From: Torreya grandis
Lineage: Eukaryota; Streptophyta; Pinopsida; Cupressales; Taxaceae
DNA length: 64,000 nt
Direction: 5' to 3'
NCBI GenBank assembly: GCA_037957365.1
Contig: JARHVA010000316.1
Coordinates: 496,001-560,000, forward strand
Position 1 is the first letter of the stretch, and each line of letters starts with the position of its first letter. Below are positions 48,728 through 62,900 of this stretch, piece by piece. The notes under the pieces were generated by a model. That model made no database searches. It worked only from the letters and a program-made list of their open reading frames with translations, and was not told the DNA's origin. A program made the position numbers and the translations under genes.

Positions 48728-50756
48728 ATGGATCAATTTACTAAAGAAAGTGTTAGACAAAACCCACCAGAGTTTGATTTTTCATGCGAAGAAGTTGAAT
48801 TTTATGATCAATACAATGCTAAATGTCAATAATTATAGATAATTATCAATAGTTTGCATCATTCTTTAGTTGGTAGTGCACAAATTTTACTTTTTAATAC
48901 ATTAGAATCTACTTTTAATGAAGTGGAAAATGTGACTTCATAACTAGATGAAATGTTGTATTGAATACAGGATCTAAAATAATTTTATTTTGATAAATTG
49001 TCATATGATGATGTGAAAAAAAATAAGAAAAGAAGATTTGTGTGCTTTATTTATTAAACCTAAAACCAACCTGTTAGTATTGATTGGTGTATTCATGTGG
49101 AGATTAAAAATAACTTTTAGGATAGGTGGTGGATAGTGTTTGATGAGCCTCTGTGCAACAATAATGAGGTTCCATTATATTTTCTAAGAAAATTATACTG
49201 TGAGTTTATATTACAAGAAATTCCAAATTATTTTGGCATGAATGCATCCCAAGGTAGGGGAGGTGGGTCTTCATTTGATAAACCTGGTGATAATCAAAAC
49301 CAAAACCATCATAACCAACCTCTAAGAATTAGAAGAACAATATTGCATGCCACTATTCCTAAAATTTTGCATCGTAACATAGATGGACACCCTTGAGGAG
49401 ATTACTAGTTTGACATAAATTATGATTGATCATGATATGCATACTTTAAAGACTTATACTTAGCCTACAAGTGGTGTTAGTGGTAGTGGTGGTAGTGGTG
49501 GTGTTGGTGTTGGTATAGGTGTTAGTGTCCCTCCTTCTACTCATGTTACAGTTATTATGCATCATTTCACATCATGTGGGAGGAAGTGTATAGGACCTCC
49601 TATTCAAGTATGATATACACATAGTACATTTATAGATACTAGTATGTTAGATCATATTCCATTTGTATATTCTTCAATAGTGCCAGATAGTAGTATGCTA
49701 GACATTATCCTACCAGAGCATATGCCACATATATATGTTTTAGCAGTGCATGACACTAGTATTTTAGACATTATGTGAGATGTAGTAGCTTTAGTGACTC
49801 CTATCAAGATACACTAGACTCTTGTTGTATAAGATTATTTACCATATGTATTTGATACACATGTTTAATTTTAATTATCTAGCTTGTTTTTTTTGTAAAA
49901 GAATATTAAATTTATTTTTTAGTACATGTGTTTATACTTAATTGACTAATTTATTTGACTGAACTTGTTATTTATTATTTGTATCTATTTGATTGATGAT
50001 ATTATGGGTACCTCAATAGGCCTTGACTCTATTATAGAGGCTGAAATTGGCACGGATGTACCTTACACACAAGTTTGTAAATTTTTAAATTACATATTTA
50101 TTCATTTACATGTTTATTATCCTTTGAAAATAAAACTCTATTTTAATATATAATATAGTCATAGCTTTTTATCATGTTCATTAAGTTCACATATTATTCA
50201 TATATTGGTTTTATAAATGATGAGGGATGTTATGGGCACCCCTCATGGATGAGAAAAACATGTAGGTGATTTTGTTTCTACATCAAATAAATCAATATCT
50301 CTATAGTAGATTATGATTTCGGGATGGAGACTAGTGAGAACACATGGTTTAAATTTTTTTATCTTTAAGAAATGATATTTTATGTCATATTTACATAATT
50401 GTATACAACTTTAGATCTAATGATATATTTATGCTATATAGTATTCCCCATCTTAGGTATATATACAGTCTCATAGCCCTACACAACCATTTAGATGGAA
50501 TATGGTGAGTGTAGAATCATTTTACAAAATTTTACATTTTTGAACAAATTATCAAATTTTCAATATATAATTTTAATGCATTAATTTTTATATTTTATAT
50601 ATTGTGTAGAGACAAACATTTACATCAGTTGTCGATGAAGTAATGTATGACTCACATGCTGAGAGGAGAGTATCTCCTCATACTGAGGCATCCAACACCC
50701 CTGGCTCTACGTATATGGAAACAAAATGCAATTTATTTGGAGCCAATGAGGAGTAG
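48728..50756 (+). pseudogene. unknown multi-exon gene near the left end of the candidate transposon
   Basis: A frame from ATG 48728 (MDQFTKESVRQNPPEFDFSC) runs with TAA/TAG stops to 49396, including DRWWIVFDEPLCNNNEVPLY. After a frameshift near 49390 it continues into a Ser/Gly repeat (49471-49526) and DTSMLDHIPF / DSSMLDIILP repeats. Short exon-like pieces follow: GTSIGLDSIIEAEIGTD (50008-50058), a VMGTP piece near 50229 with a CCTC repeat of the same start, a small piece 50458-50504 before GTGAGTG, and a last piece from about 50610 (after TGTGTAG) ending TAG at 50754-50756. I recognise no domain. Confidence 0.45.
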
Positions 50757-50788
50757 GAGAGCTAGTTATTGTGGTAGGGATCTATTTT

Positions 50789-50948
50789 TAGGCATAATCT
50801 ATTTTGTATGTTGATATGGCTCACATTGTATGCCTATATTATGCATTTTATCTATGTACATGTAGTTGTAGGCAAAATCAATTTTGTATGCTGATATAGA
50901 CAATATTGTATGCCTATATGGCATATTTTGTCTATGTACATGTTATGG
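50789..50948. repeat. 80-bp two-copy tandem repeat
   Basis: The unit beginning TAGGCATAATCTATTTTGTA (50789) is followed at 50869 by TAGGCAAAATCAATTTTGTA. Both end CTATGTACATG. It lies directly after the stop of the unknown gene, in its presumed 3' UTR. Confidence 0.8.
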
Positions 50949-50959
50949 TCTAAATTTTT

Positions 50960-53000
50960 TCTTGATATATGTTATATTATTTATGTTAAATTATGACATA
51001 GAACTTTGCATGTATCACATATATACTATTAGACAATATGATTCTTTTAACTATGTGTATTTTATATTTTTATCAATTAATGTTTACACATATTATTAGT
51101 TAATGATTGAATTATTACTTCATATGAGGTTAAAAAAATTCATATTATTCTCTAAGTTAGGTGCTTTAAATCATTATGTATATATTACATTTACATGTGA
51201 TATTTGTTATTTACTTGTTTCATTTACATTTGCTTTTTATTTGCCAATCCACACATAATTCCCCATCCAGACCTCTGGCATAGAAGCAAAATGCTTTTCA
51301 TAAAGGATATCAACCTAAGAAAGCCACACAAAACATAATTCTTCATATGCCTTCTAACTCAGACAAAGGCAAGAATAATTATTGTGAAAATTGGTGCCAT
51401 CAACAATTACCAAGGAGCCATGAACACTCTAAATGCTAGGCATAACAATCCTTTCTTTGGAAACCTACATAATATCATGCACATATAAATGATACTAAAC
51501 CAAATAACACTTTTCATTGAAAATCTAAGTCAGAATAACATCATCACACTATCTACAACCCAACAACTTGGCCTTCCCACTATTGTGCATTACAAGCTAT
51601 AATCCCTAGGGTGGATTCAATAACCTGGTACAAATTTGAGTGTATGGATGGCACCATCACTTGAAACATTGTGCCTCTTGAAGTCTATAACATATTATTA
51701 TGGATGTTGTACTTGTATGACTAAGATTCTACATATATCAAGTGAAACCAAATATTTTATATGTACACCCAAAATATTGCTTCTTCAACCTCTTATAGTC
51801 AACTCCACTAACCAAAGTCATGTTGGTATATTATAAAAAATGTCATAAACTAATCATGCAAGTGCATAGTTTCATGTTGCTCATGGTTTGTCTTAAGATA
51901 CCTGTGTAGGAAAGAAAGTAAGAGTTTATAGTGTGATAAATGAAATCAATGTCTTGATTAAAAAAACTTGACAAGTTATTGAAGCCACATAATGGATTAT
52001 TCTTAGAGCTTGAATTTATTTCAATGCACCATGTAGTAAAACACCACATATATTTCATCTATTTACAAAAAATACTTTTTATCATAAATAAATTTGGGAG
52101 AATGATGATGATAAATGTTAGGAGGTCTAGTGATGCACTTTTGTATGTATTCAGATCCTACTTACCCATACAACAAACAAAGATAATTATATGTCTTCAT
52201 ATAGTCACTACATCCTACCTATACATGGGTTAATGTCGACATTGATATCCCTCTCTAGACTATCCATAAAATTATAATCTTGGAAAGGCAAGAATATAAA
52301 AATAAATAAAGAAACTTAAGTAACTTTGATATTCCTTGAATATTATATAAAACTTAAGTTTATATTCTTATGGTCCTTAAATACATATTAAATCATTATC
52401 TCAATATTGAAAACCAATCCATCTATTAGTTTTGTCCATTTGAACTCAAAAGACTCAAAGCTCTCTAGAAGATAATTAAGCCTAAATGCCTCAAAAGGAT
52501 CAAAACAAAAAAAAAATTGAAAATAGAGGTAAAGATTAATCTAAAATACTATATGACAATATTTTTTATGTGATTCAAATTTTTCAACACCTCATAAGGT
52601 TTTCTACAAAGAATTTTATCAAAAACCTCTCATAGACTTACTAGTCTTGATGTTGTTTTAACATGCCAAAACCCATTATGTATTGAATTAGCACTTAAAG
52701 ACACCTTATACATATATATTTAGATGTTTTATGAATTATCAATGCTTAGATAAAAGGTTTGTCTTTCCACTTTTAATATTTTACCCAAAAATTCATAAAA
52801 TCATGTTTTGTCTATTACGCCTAATTACCCTCTAGTAGGTCAAAACTCAAGATATAGTTTTCTTACAATAAATGATCCTTTTATGAGGTATGTAAAAATT
52901 AATTATAGGTTTTTAAACCTTAATTTATATTTTATATAATCAATTTTGAAGTTTTTAAACTAATCTCTTTCCTTGTTGTCAAAGAAACATAGAAAATAGG
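50960..53000. other. AT-rich stretch, no feature recognised
   Basis: Short frames only, with no repeats or motifs that I can name. It separates the unknown gene from the satellite array. Confidence 0.5.
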
Positions 53001-53004
53001 GTAT

Positions 53005-56000
53005 ATCTTACACATACTCGATTGGTTGGAGGAGCCCAATCGATGAACTATCTATGTTAACACATTCAAATGGGAAACTTTAGGCCTTTGGTCCAATATC
53101 AAGTGATTTTATAAGTGAAACTTGTAGTTGGTTGGAGGAATTCCTCAATATAATTCACTCGTCCTTGAATGTGCAAAATGACCAAACTTTGATCATGCAT
53201 TGTACAAGAACCATGAGGGATAGAGATGAGCCATTAGTTCCTACACATGTAGGGATGATTAATATAAAAAATAACATGAATATTTTATCTAAATTGTGAT
53301 GGATGGGATGTGGTAGAAAGGTTTCTCTCATGGTTAAATGTCTCAGAATAAGGTAAAAGTTACTTTGTGTGGGCCACAGATTCTAACTTGTCAACCCAAT
53401 CGATGAATTATCTACATAGACACATATAAATGGGAATTTTTAGGATATAATGACCTTTTTTTGGTCTCATTAAACCCTTACAAGTGAAATTTTTAGTTGA
53501 TCAGAGGCATTCCTTAAGAGAATTCACTCATCCCTGAATGTGTAAAATGACTAAACTTCCATTGCGAGTTGCATGAGAACTGTGAGGGATAGATATGAAC
53601 CATTAACTCCTACACATGGAAGGATAAGTCATATAATAAATTCCAAGAGTATTTTTTATAACTCATGATGGATGATGTATGGAAATGAGGTTTCTCTTAT
53701 GGCTAAATCTCTCAAAATGGGGTAAATGTTGGTCAATGGGGGTCGTAGATTTGGACTCATCAACCTAATCAATGAATCATCTATGTAAACACATCTAAAT
53801 GGGTGTTTTTAGGTTAAAACAAAATTTTTTTATGTTTGATTAACCCTTAGGAGTGTAATTTGTAGTTGATCAGAGGCATTCCTTAAGAGAATTCACTTGT
53901 CCTTAAATGTGTAAAATTATCAAACTTCCATCATGAGTTGCACAATAATCATGAGGGTTAAAAATGAACCCTCAGCTCCTAAATGTGGAAGGATGAGTCC
54001 TATAAGAAATTCTAGGAGTATTTTCTCTAACTCATGATGGATGAGACATGGAAATGAGGTTTCTCTCATGGCCAAATCTCTCAGAATGGGGTAAAAGTTG
54101 GTCAATAGGGGTTATAGATTCTGACTCATCAGCCAAATCAACAAACCATCTATGCAAACACATCTATATGGGAATTTTTAGGCTATAACAACCTTTGTTT
54201 GATCTTGATCAACCCCCAAGAGTGAAATTTATAGCTTATCAGAGGCATTCCTTAAGACAATTCACTCATCTTTGAATGTGAAAAATGACCAAACTTCTAT
54301 CATGAGTTTCATGAGAATCGTGAGGGCTAGATATGAACTGTTATCTCCTACATGTGGAAGGATGAGTCCTCTAAAAAGAATATAAGTATTTTTTCTAACT
54401 CATGATGGATGAGACATGACAATGAGGTTTTTCTTATGGCCAAATCTCTTAGAATGGAGTAAAAGTTGGTTAGTGAGGGCCATAGATTCTGACTCATCAA
54501 CCCAATGGATGAACCATCTATGCAAACACATCTTGATGGGAGTTTTTAGGCTATAATCACCTTTATATAGTCTTGATCAGTCTTTGAGAGAAAAATTTTT
54601 AGTTATTTAGAGGTGTTCCTTAAGAGAATTCATTCATCCCTGAATGTGCAAAATGAGTGAACTTTGATCACACATTGCATAAAAACCATGAAGGATAGAG
54701 ACTAACCACCAACTCTTACATGTGTAAATATGAGTCTTATAATAAATCCCAAGAGATTTTTGTCTAAATCATGATGGGTGAGATGTGACAATGAGGTTTC
54801 TCTTGTGGCCAAATGTCTTAGAATATGGTAAAAGTTGGTCAATGTGGATCATAGTTTCTAATTCATTAGCCCAATCAATGAACCATCTATGTGGACATGT
54901 TTATATGGTATTTTTAGGCTATAATCACCTTTTTCCTATCTTGATCAACCCCCAATAATGAAATTTTTAGTTGGTCATAGGCATTCCTCAAGAGAATTCA
55001 CTCGTCTTTGAATGTGCAAAATGACTAAATTTCCATCATGAGTTGCACGAGAATCATGAGGGATATAGATGAACCATTAGTTCCTACATGTGTAGGGATG
55101 AGTCCTATAAGAAATGCCATGAGTATATTTTATAACTCATGATGGATGAGACATGGCAATGAGATTTTTCTCACAGCCAAATGTCTTAGAATGAAGTAAA
55201 ATTTGGTCAATGGGGGCCATAGATTCTGACTCATCATCCCAATCGATGAACCATCTATGCAAACATGTCTAAATGTGAATTTTTAGGCTAAACCACATTT
55301 TTATAATCTTTATCAACCCTCAAGAGTGAAATTTATAGATACTTGGAAGCATTCCTCAAGATAATTCACTCATCCCTGAATGTGCAAAATGATTGAACTT
55401 CAATCATGCATTGCATGAGAACCATGAGGGATAGAGATAAATTGTCAGCTCCTACATGTGGAGGGATGAGTCCACTGAGAAATCTCAAGAATATTTTTTA
55501 TAACCCATTATGGATGAGATGTAGTAATGAGTTTTCTCTTATGGCCAATGTCTCATAACAAGGCAAAAGTTGGTTAATGTGGGCCATAGATTCTGAATCG
55601 TCAACCAAATCGATGAACCATCCATGTAGACATGTTAGAATGGGAATTTTTGGGATAGAATGACCTTTGTTTGTTCTTTTTTAACCCTTGATAGTTAAAT
55701 TTATAGTCAATCAGATGCATTCCTTATAATAATTCACTCATCCCTAAATGTGCAAAATGATAAAACTTTCATTACAAGCTACAAGAGAACTACGAGGGAT
55801 AGAGACAAACCATCAGCTCCTAAATGTGGAGGGATGAGTCCTCTAATAAATTTTGGGAGGATTTTGTCTAACTTGTGATGGATGAGACATGGAAAAAATA
55901 TTTTTCTCACAACTAAATATCTCAAAATGGGGTAAAAGTTGGTCAGTGGGGGTCATAGATTCTGACTCATTAGCCCAATCAACAAACCATATATGTAAAC

Positions 56001-58775
56001 ACATTAGGATAGGCACTTTTAGGCTAGAATCACATTTTTTAGGTCTTGATCAACCCCTATGAGTGAAATTTATAGTTGGTCAAAGGCATTACTCACGAGA
56101 ATTCACTCATCCTTAAGTGTGAAAAATAACCAAACTTTGATCACTTATTACATGATAATTGTGAGGGATAGAGTTCAACCATCAGCTCCTAAACATGGAA
56201 GGATGAGTCCTCTAAGAAATCCCAAGAGGATTTTTTTAAATCATGATGGATGATACATGGAAACAAGGTTTCTATCATAGCTAAATCTCTTAGAATGAGG
56301 TAAACGTTAGTCAATAGGGGTCATAGATTCTGACTCATCAACCCAATTGATGAACCATCTACATGGACATATCTAGATGGGAATTTTTAGGCTAAAATGA
56401 CCTTTTTTTGGTCTCTATCAAACCTTGAGAGTGAAATTTCTAGTGTTTTAGAGGCATTTCTCAAGAGAATTAACTCATCCCCAAATGTGTAAAATGATTG
56501 AACTTCGATCATGTATTGCATGAGAACCATGAGGGATAGAGATTAACCATCATCTCTTAAATGTAGGGGTATTAGTCCTATAATAAAGTCCAAGAGTATT
56601 TTTTATAACTTGTGATGGATGAGATGTGGAAAAAAGGTTTCTCTAACAGCTAAATGTCTCAAAATAGGGTAAAAATTGGTCAACATGGGCCATAGATTCT
56701 GATTCATCAGCCTAATTTATGAACCATCTATGCAAATATATCTAGATAAGTGTTTTTAGGCTAGAACAACCTTTGTTTGGTATTTTTCAATCCCTAAGAA
56801 TGAAATTTATATTTGATTAGAGGCATTGCTTATGAGAATTCACTCATCCCTAAATGTGCAAAATGAGCAAACTTCAACCACACATTGCATGAGAACCATG
56901 AGGGATAGAGATGAACTATCTACTCCTATATGTGGAAGGATGAGTCCTATAATAAATCCCAAGAGTATTTTTTTCTAATTCATGATGTATGAGATGTGGA
57001 AATGAGGTTTATCTCATAGCCAAATCTCTTAAAGCATGCCAAAAATTGGTTAGTGAGGGTTGTAGATTCTAAATCATCAGCCTAATCGATGAACCATCTA
57101 TGCAAACACATTTGGATAGGCATTTTTAGGCTATAATAACCTTTTTCAAGTCTTGTTCAACCCTTGGGAAAGAAATTTTTAGTTGATTGAAGGCATTACT
57201 TAAGATGATTCACTCATTCCTAAATATGCAAAATGACCAAACTTCTTTTGTGAGTTTCACGAGAACCATAAGGACTAGAGATGAAATGTCAGCTCTTACA
57301 CATAGAAGGATGAGTCTTGTAGGAATCCTAGAAGGATTTTATCTAACTCATGATAGATGAGACATGGTAATGATGTTTATCTTGTGACTAAATCTCTCAG
57401 AATAGGGTAAAATTTGGTTAGTAGGGACTATAGATTCTGACTTGTCAACCCAATCAATGAACTATCTATGCAAACACATCAAAATAGGCACTTTTAGGCT
57501 AGAATCACCTTTTTTAGGTTTTAATAAACCCCTAAAAATGAAATTTTTAGTTTATTATAGTAATTCCTTAAGATAATTCACTCATCCCTAAATGTGCAAA
57601 ATGACTGAACTTATATCAAGAGTTACGCAAGAATCATGAGGGATAGAGATGAACTGTCATCTCCTACACATGGAGGGATAAGTCCTATTAGAAAATCCAA
57701 GAGATTTTATCTAACTCATTATGTATGAGACATGCCAATGAGGTTTCTCTCATGGACAAATCTCTTAGAATGGGGTAAACATTGGTTAGTAGGGGCCATA
57801 GATTCTGACTTGTCAGACCAATTGATAAACCATCTATGCGAACACATCAGGATAGGCACTTTTATGATATAATCACCTTATTTAGGTCTTAGTTAACCCT
57901 CTAGAGTGTGATTTTTAGTTGATAATAGGCATTCCTTAAAATATTTCACTCATCCCTGAATGTGCAAAATGAGTGAATTTCTATCGTGAGTTTCACGAGA
58001 ACCATGAGGGCTAGAGATGAACCATCAGCTCCTATGCATGTATGGATGAGTCCTGTAAGAAATCTTGAGATTATTTTGTCTAAATAATGATGGATGAGAT
58101 GTGGAAATGAGGTTTATATCATGGCCAAATCTCTTATAACATGACAAAATTTGGTTATTAAGGGTTGTAGATTTTGACTCATCAACCTAATCGATGAACT
58201 GTCTATGCAAATACATCGATATAGGCACTTTTAGGCTAGAATAACCTTTATCAGGGCTTGATCAACCCCCAAAAGTGAAAGTTTAAATTGATCAAAGGAA
58301 TTCCTTAAGATAATTCACTCATCCTTGAATGTGAAAAATGAGTGAACTTTCATTGTGAATTGCATGATAAGTGTGAGGGCTAGAGACAAACTGTCAGGTC
58401 CTACATGTGAAAGGATGAGTCCTCTAAGAAATCCCATGAGTATTTTTTATAACTAATGATTGATGAGATGTATAAATGAGGTTTCTCTCATATCCAAATC
58501 TCTTATAACATGTTAAAATTTGGTTAATGAGGGTTGTAGATTCTGACTCATCAACCCGATCAATGAACCTTCTACATGAACACATCAAGATAGGCACTTT
58601 TAGGCTAAAATAACCTTTGTTAGGTTGTGTTCAACCCCCAAGAGTGAAAGTTATAGTTTATTGGAGGAATTACTTAAGAGAATTAGCTAATCCCTAAATG
58701 TGAAAAATGAGTGAGCTTTTGTTGCAAGTTGCACAAAAACCATGAGGGCTAGAGATGAACCATTAGGTCTTACAC
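53005..58775. repeat. satellite array, about 16 units of 368-369 bp
   Basis: The landmark word GATTCTGACTCATCAACCCA recurs, with changes, near 53020, 53379, 53748, 54117, 54485, 54854, 55222, 55589, 55958, 56326, 56695, 57065, 57433, 57801, 58170 and 58539. The step is 367-370 bases apart from the first (359). Each unit also has GAATTCACTCATCCCTGAAT, a GAGGGATAGAGATGAACC block and a TGATGGATGAGA block in fixed order. Units are clearly diverged, with point changes and few indels. It lies between the two genes of the candidate transposon. Frames inside it are chance. Confidence 0.95.
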
Positions 58776-58779
58776 GTGC

Positions 58780-59960
58780 ACAACAAGTTTGTAGACCTTC
58801 AAAACTTAGAGAATTGGGTTCATCTAAAGCTTGATAAACCTGTAATACAAACAAATTAGGGTTTAAAAATGCCTTTATAAATGCACAATGAGTTTTTAGA
58901 CCTTCCTCACAATTCACACATTGATATTCATGCATTACACAAGGAATAGGTATCAAAGTATCCAAATGACTAAATTGAAATGTATACATCATTTTTAGGA
59001 TCTGGGCTTCATTTAGAGACTATGAAAAAAAAGTATACCCTTATCCACATTGAAATAGATCCATTACCATAAAACAAGGGTCTATTAATAGAAACCTTTA
59101 ACACATAGGCATGTTCTTTCCTTTATTGATCATCATTCACAATCAATTTCCATAGCATATATATTTAATAAAACACAAAATATAAGATATACACAGAATA
59201 TTATGAGAAAATATAGTTTTTTCAACAATTTCCTTTTATTTACTATTATCCTCTTTCTTCTACTTTAATAATATCTATCTAAAAATATCAAAACAAACCT
59301 TTTGTCTCCCTCACCAACCAATAACTGATTCTTGATTCATTGTCCATGTGGGAGTCTTGGACATAGCCTTGGTTACCACTTAACTTAATATGAAAACCCA
59401 TGCCATATAAGGGTTAAGGAATTATAAACCCTTCACCTTTTCATAATACTCTTAATTACATACTACTATATCTCACATCATCAAATAGATGTTATGATCC
59501 CTCAAAAGGGCTTCCAAGAATTCAAATTTTTGAATAGTGCTTTTATGAATTTTATGAATCCTAGACACCTAGTAAAGACTCCTATGGATGAAAAACTACT
59601 CTAGAACACCTCCTACCTTATTTCAAGCTAAAAATGACATCATGATGACATCACTAAAGGATTCCCCTACATTAGTGTTTTCTTGAAAAGGTAAAACAAA
59701 GAGAATGTGAAAAAGGATTTGCTTAAAGCAGATGAAATTAATATAAATTATTTTGGCTTTTCTTCATATTTAGAAGATAATCTTCTCTACTAATGACACC
59801 AACCACATGAAGGTGGAAGTTTATATGGTACCACTAACCTAAATTTAAATTATTAGTAAAATTTTTAAATAGAAATAAACACATATCATAAAATAGTTGA
59901 AAAATAAAATACATTAAATCAAATAACTTTATTATATTAATTTGAAATAAGTTAGATAAA
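58780..59960. other. spacer between satellite and transposase 3' end
   Basis: A word GCACAACAAGTTTGTAGACC (58778) recurs as GCACAATGAGTTTTTAGACC (58873). A minus frame over 58992-58687 contains CVNCEEGLKTHCAFIKAF but overlaps the last satellite unit and cannot be supported as a gene. The rest is AT-rich. Confidence 0.4.
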
Positions 59961-59969
59961 GTTACTAAT

Positions 59970-62900
59970 TCAATCTAATGTACCTTCAAGATCAGTTCTA
60001 TTTACAAGTGTTTCAATAATCTCTTCATGTTTAGATTCATGCACTTTTCACAAAGTTTTATTGTGAGTCTTTCCATGATATTTGATCAATTGAATATTTT
60101 TAGCAATAATAAGGTTTGAATAATGAAGCACCATCATATGTGTTGCAAAGTCCTTAAATAACAATTGTTTTATTTTTTTATGATAGTACCTACAAAGCCA
60201 AGTTCCAGTAACCACTATGAATATAGTGGGATAAATTAGTTCTTTTATTTCCATAACATTTATGGTTAATATTTTTTTGCCTTTACATAATGACACAAGT
60301 AGTAGTCTATTCCCTCATCATTGTTCTCAGGTGAAATTACTATAAAAACATGAAAATTATAAGTACATCTAGAAAAAAGTAAAAATATCACAAATATCTA
60401 AGGTTGTATATTTAATTAAAGAATAAATTATACTTGGTTGCACAAAATTTGAGATGTGGTCAAAGTCAATTGATGATGTCATTTCATGATTTGTCACTTG
60501 TTAGAGTGAATGGTTGCTCTTTATAGGTGATATGGGTCTACAATACCATTCATCAACCCATTATTTTGACTTGCATTCATTCCAATTAAATTCCATTTAT
60601 GAGTAACAAAAGCATGACATATCCCTAGTATAAATAATCCATGAACTTGAATTTGAGCTTTGAATGGAGTGGAAAACACTCGATCTAGGTACTATAATGT
60701 AATCTTTGTATATTTCCATATGTCATTCCTCTATTAACCAAAATAATCTTCATACATGAGAATGTTTATCCGATCCATGACAAATATTTTCATTACACCA
60801 ACTCATAATACTTTATACATAGATCAAATTAGTACCATCTTTATGCTTTGGTTGCTCTCTTTTAAGGGATATTTTCACACATGCACTAACACCATCATGT
60901 TCCCCTTTTCCATGCCCAACCTCAAAAATGCTCCAAAAATGTTGAATGCCATTTTAATTATGCATTCTACTTAACCAGTAAAACATTCAAGAATTCTTAA
61001 ATTACCCTGCATAATTATCTGACCAAATGTAGTGTGTATCAAATATGATTTATCTTGCATTCATATTTGTATAAAATATCTCAAAACAACCTTGGACAAA
61101 CTTTAGAGAATGCAATATATCATCGCTCATATAAAAATAGTACTCCCTTAAAATCTTTCTGTTGTCATCTATGTTATCAGGGGAATGTCTAAATGTAATA
61201 TGAATAAAAAATATAACTTGAATTGAATTATAATATTAGGATTGAACCTCATTATGTGGTTGTAGTGTGTAGTTTTTAATAAAATTCACAACTAAAATAA
61301 TGGTGCCAATTAGAAATTTGTCCTTGCATGCTTTGAATTGATTATCTAACCATTTTGATTTGTGTGTGTGTCTTGCATATTTGTAGATAATATTATTTTT
61401 GAATTCAAACATGAAATCACATACAAAAACTTTGGTTGTAACCAATTTACATCTTGATGACTCTTTTCCATATTTTAACACATACTTAACAAATCTATAC
61501 TTCTTATAATCAACTAGTTGTTTTCCAAGTTCATGTGAAATATCTTCATGTAAATAACTTAAAATTTTAGACAAACCACCACAATTATTACATGTTCCAT
61601 CTAAATATTGTTTGGAAAAAAAAACTATCCCTTGAGTCTTTGACAGAAAAGACCTTGGATTAATTCTCTTGATGTTTTAGGTGGGGAAGACACCATACAT
61701 TCAAGCAAAATCTCATTAGTATGTAAAGTACAATGTATATGATGAAAAACATCAAAATGCATAGCAAATTCAACATGTACCTTAAAACATGTGGTGAGTA
61801 TTTGGTTAATTTTAACATAAAAAGGCTTGCACATATCAAATGAACTTTGGATAATTATTAATTGGCCTTTAAATTTTTCAAAAAACTTTTTATAAAATTC
61901 TGTTTGCATTATGTCTAAAAAAAATTTTGCATGATTTTTGAGCCTTTTCTTCTTTTAACATCTTTTACATTAGATGAGACCCTTGTGTTGTCATGCCAAA
62001 AAATTTCAATCAATTATTTTATTCCTTTAACAAATACTTTATCTTTTCATGGGAGTCTACCACTAAATGCCCAACAATCTGTGAGTGAAGGGTCATCAAT
62101 CCTTGTTCTTCTTTTTATGACATTTATTAGAGATTTTCTATTTAAATTCAAAAATTTACTTGTTTCATTAAGAATTCAAGCTTTAAATGTTGACGTACTC
62201 ACTATATATGCCATTATTAATCATCTTACCACATTACTATCTTTATTAGGACTTTTATTGCCTATTACATTAAATGCATTAAATAGATTATTTACTATTA
62301 CACTATTTTTTCATTCCATGTTTAATGTTATTAACCCCAAATTTTGCATCACAGAGTGCATTTTTTGCATTTTCATTAATTGAAAAAATAAGTGACATAT
62401 TTTTGTAAGGATTTTATTCTTAAATGCACAGTTCCACACGCGTTAAAAATGATGTTGAACTGTTCTTTTCGACATTTTATCTTCATAGGTTCTATTATTT
62501 TTTCATCTATTTCAACTAAATACTTTGGTGTTAATTTTATTATCCTTAGAGGTGTGGGTGAAAAAGCTATATTTTTTATTAAATTGTGTGATGTTAACAC
62601 TTCAACCATAGTAGGGACAGTAAAGGTTTGACTATCTAATTTAAGGTTAATAGGTGAATTAAATTCTTATTCATTAAGAGACACATGATTGGGGATCATT
62701 ATTTGATGTTGATTATCATCATACTAAAAATTTTCATTATGAATAGATGTTTCATTATATTGTGTTTATCCATATCTTTCATCATTCATTACAAATTCAT
62801 TATTTACATGCTCTACATTTTGAATTTCATCTTGTAACAAAGATTGACTTGGTTATATTATCTCATTTGAAGACATATGTAAACTAAATTATATAGAATT

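Noticed and set aside
53920..54105. Short frames within the satellite array
   Set aside because: They are not conserved between units and arise from repeat sequence.
58687..58992. 101-residue minus frame with CVNC and CCARV motifs
   Set aside because: Its C-terminal part overlaps the last satellite unit, and the two Cys motifs come from a duplicated 20-base word. No family matches.
61931..62383. 150-residue open frame on +, rich in Leu/Ile/Phe
   Set aside because: It is the antisense of the transposase-like gene, whose conserved blocks lie on minus over the same bases. The hydrophobic make-up comes from AT-rich antisense sequence.
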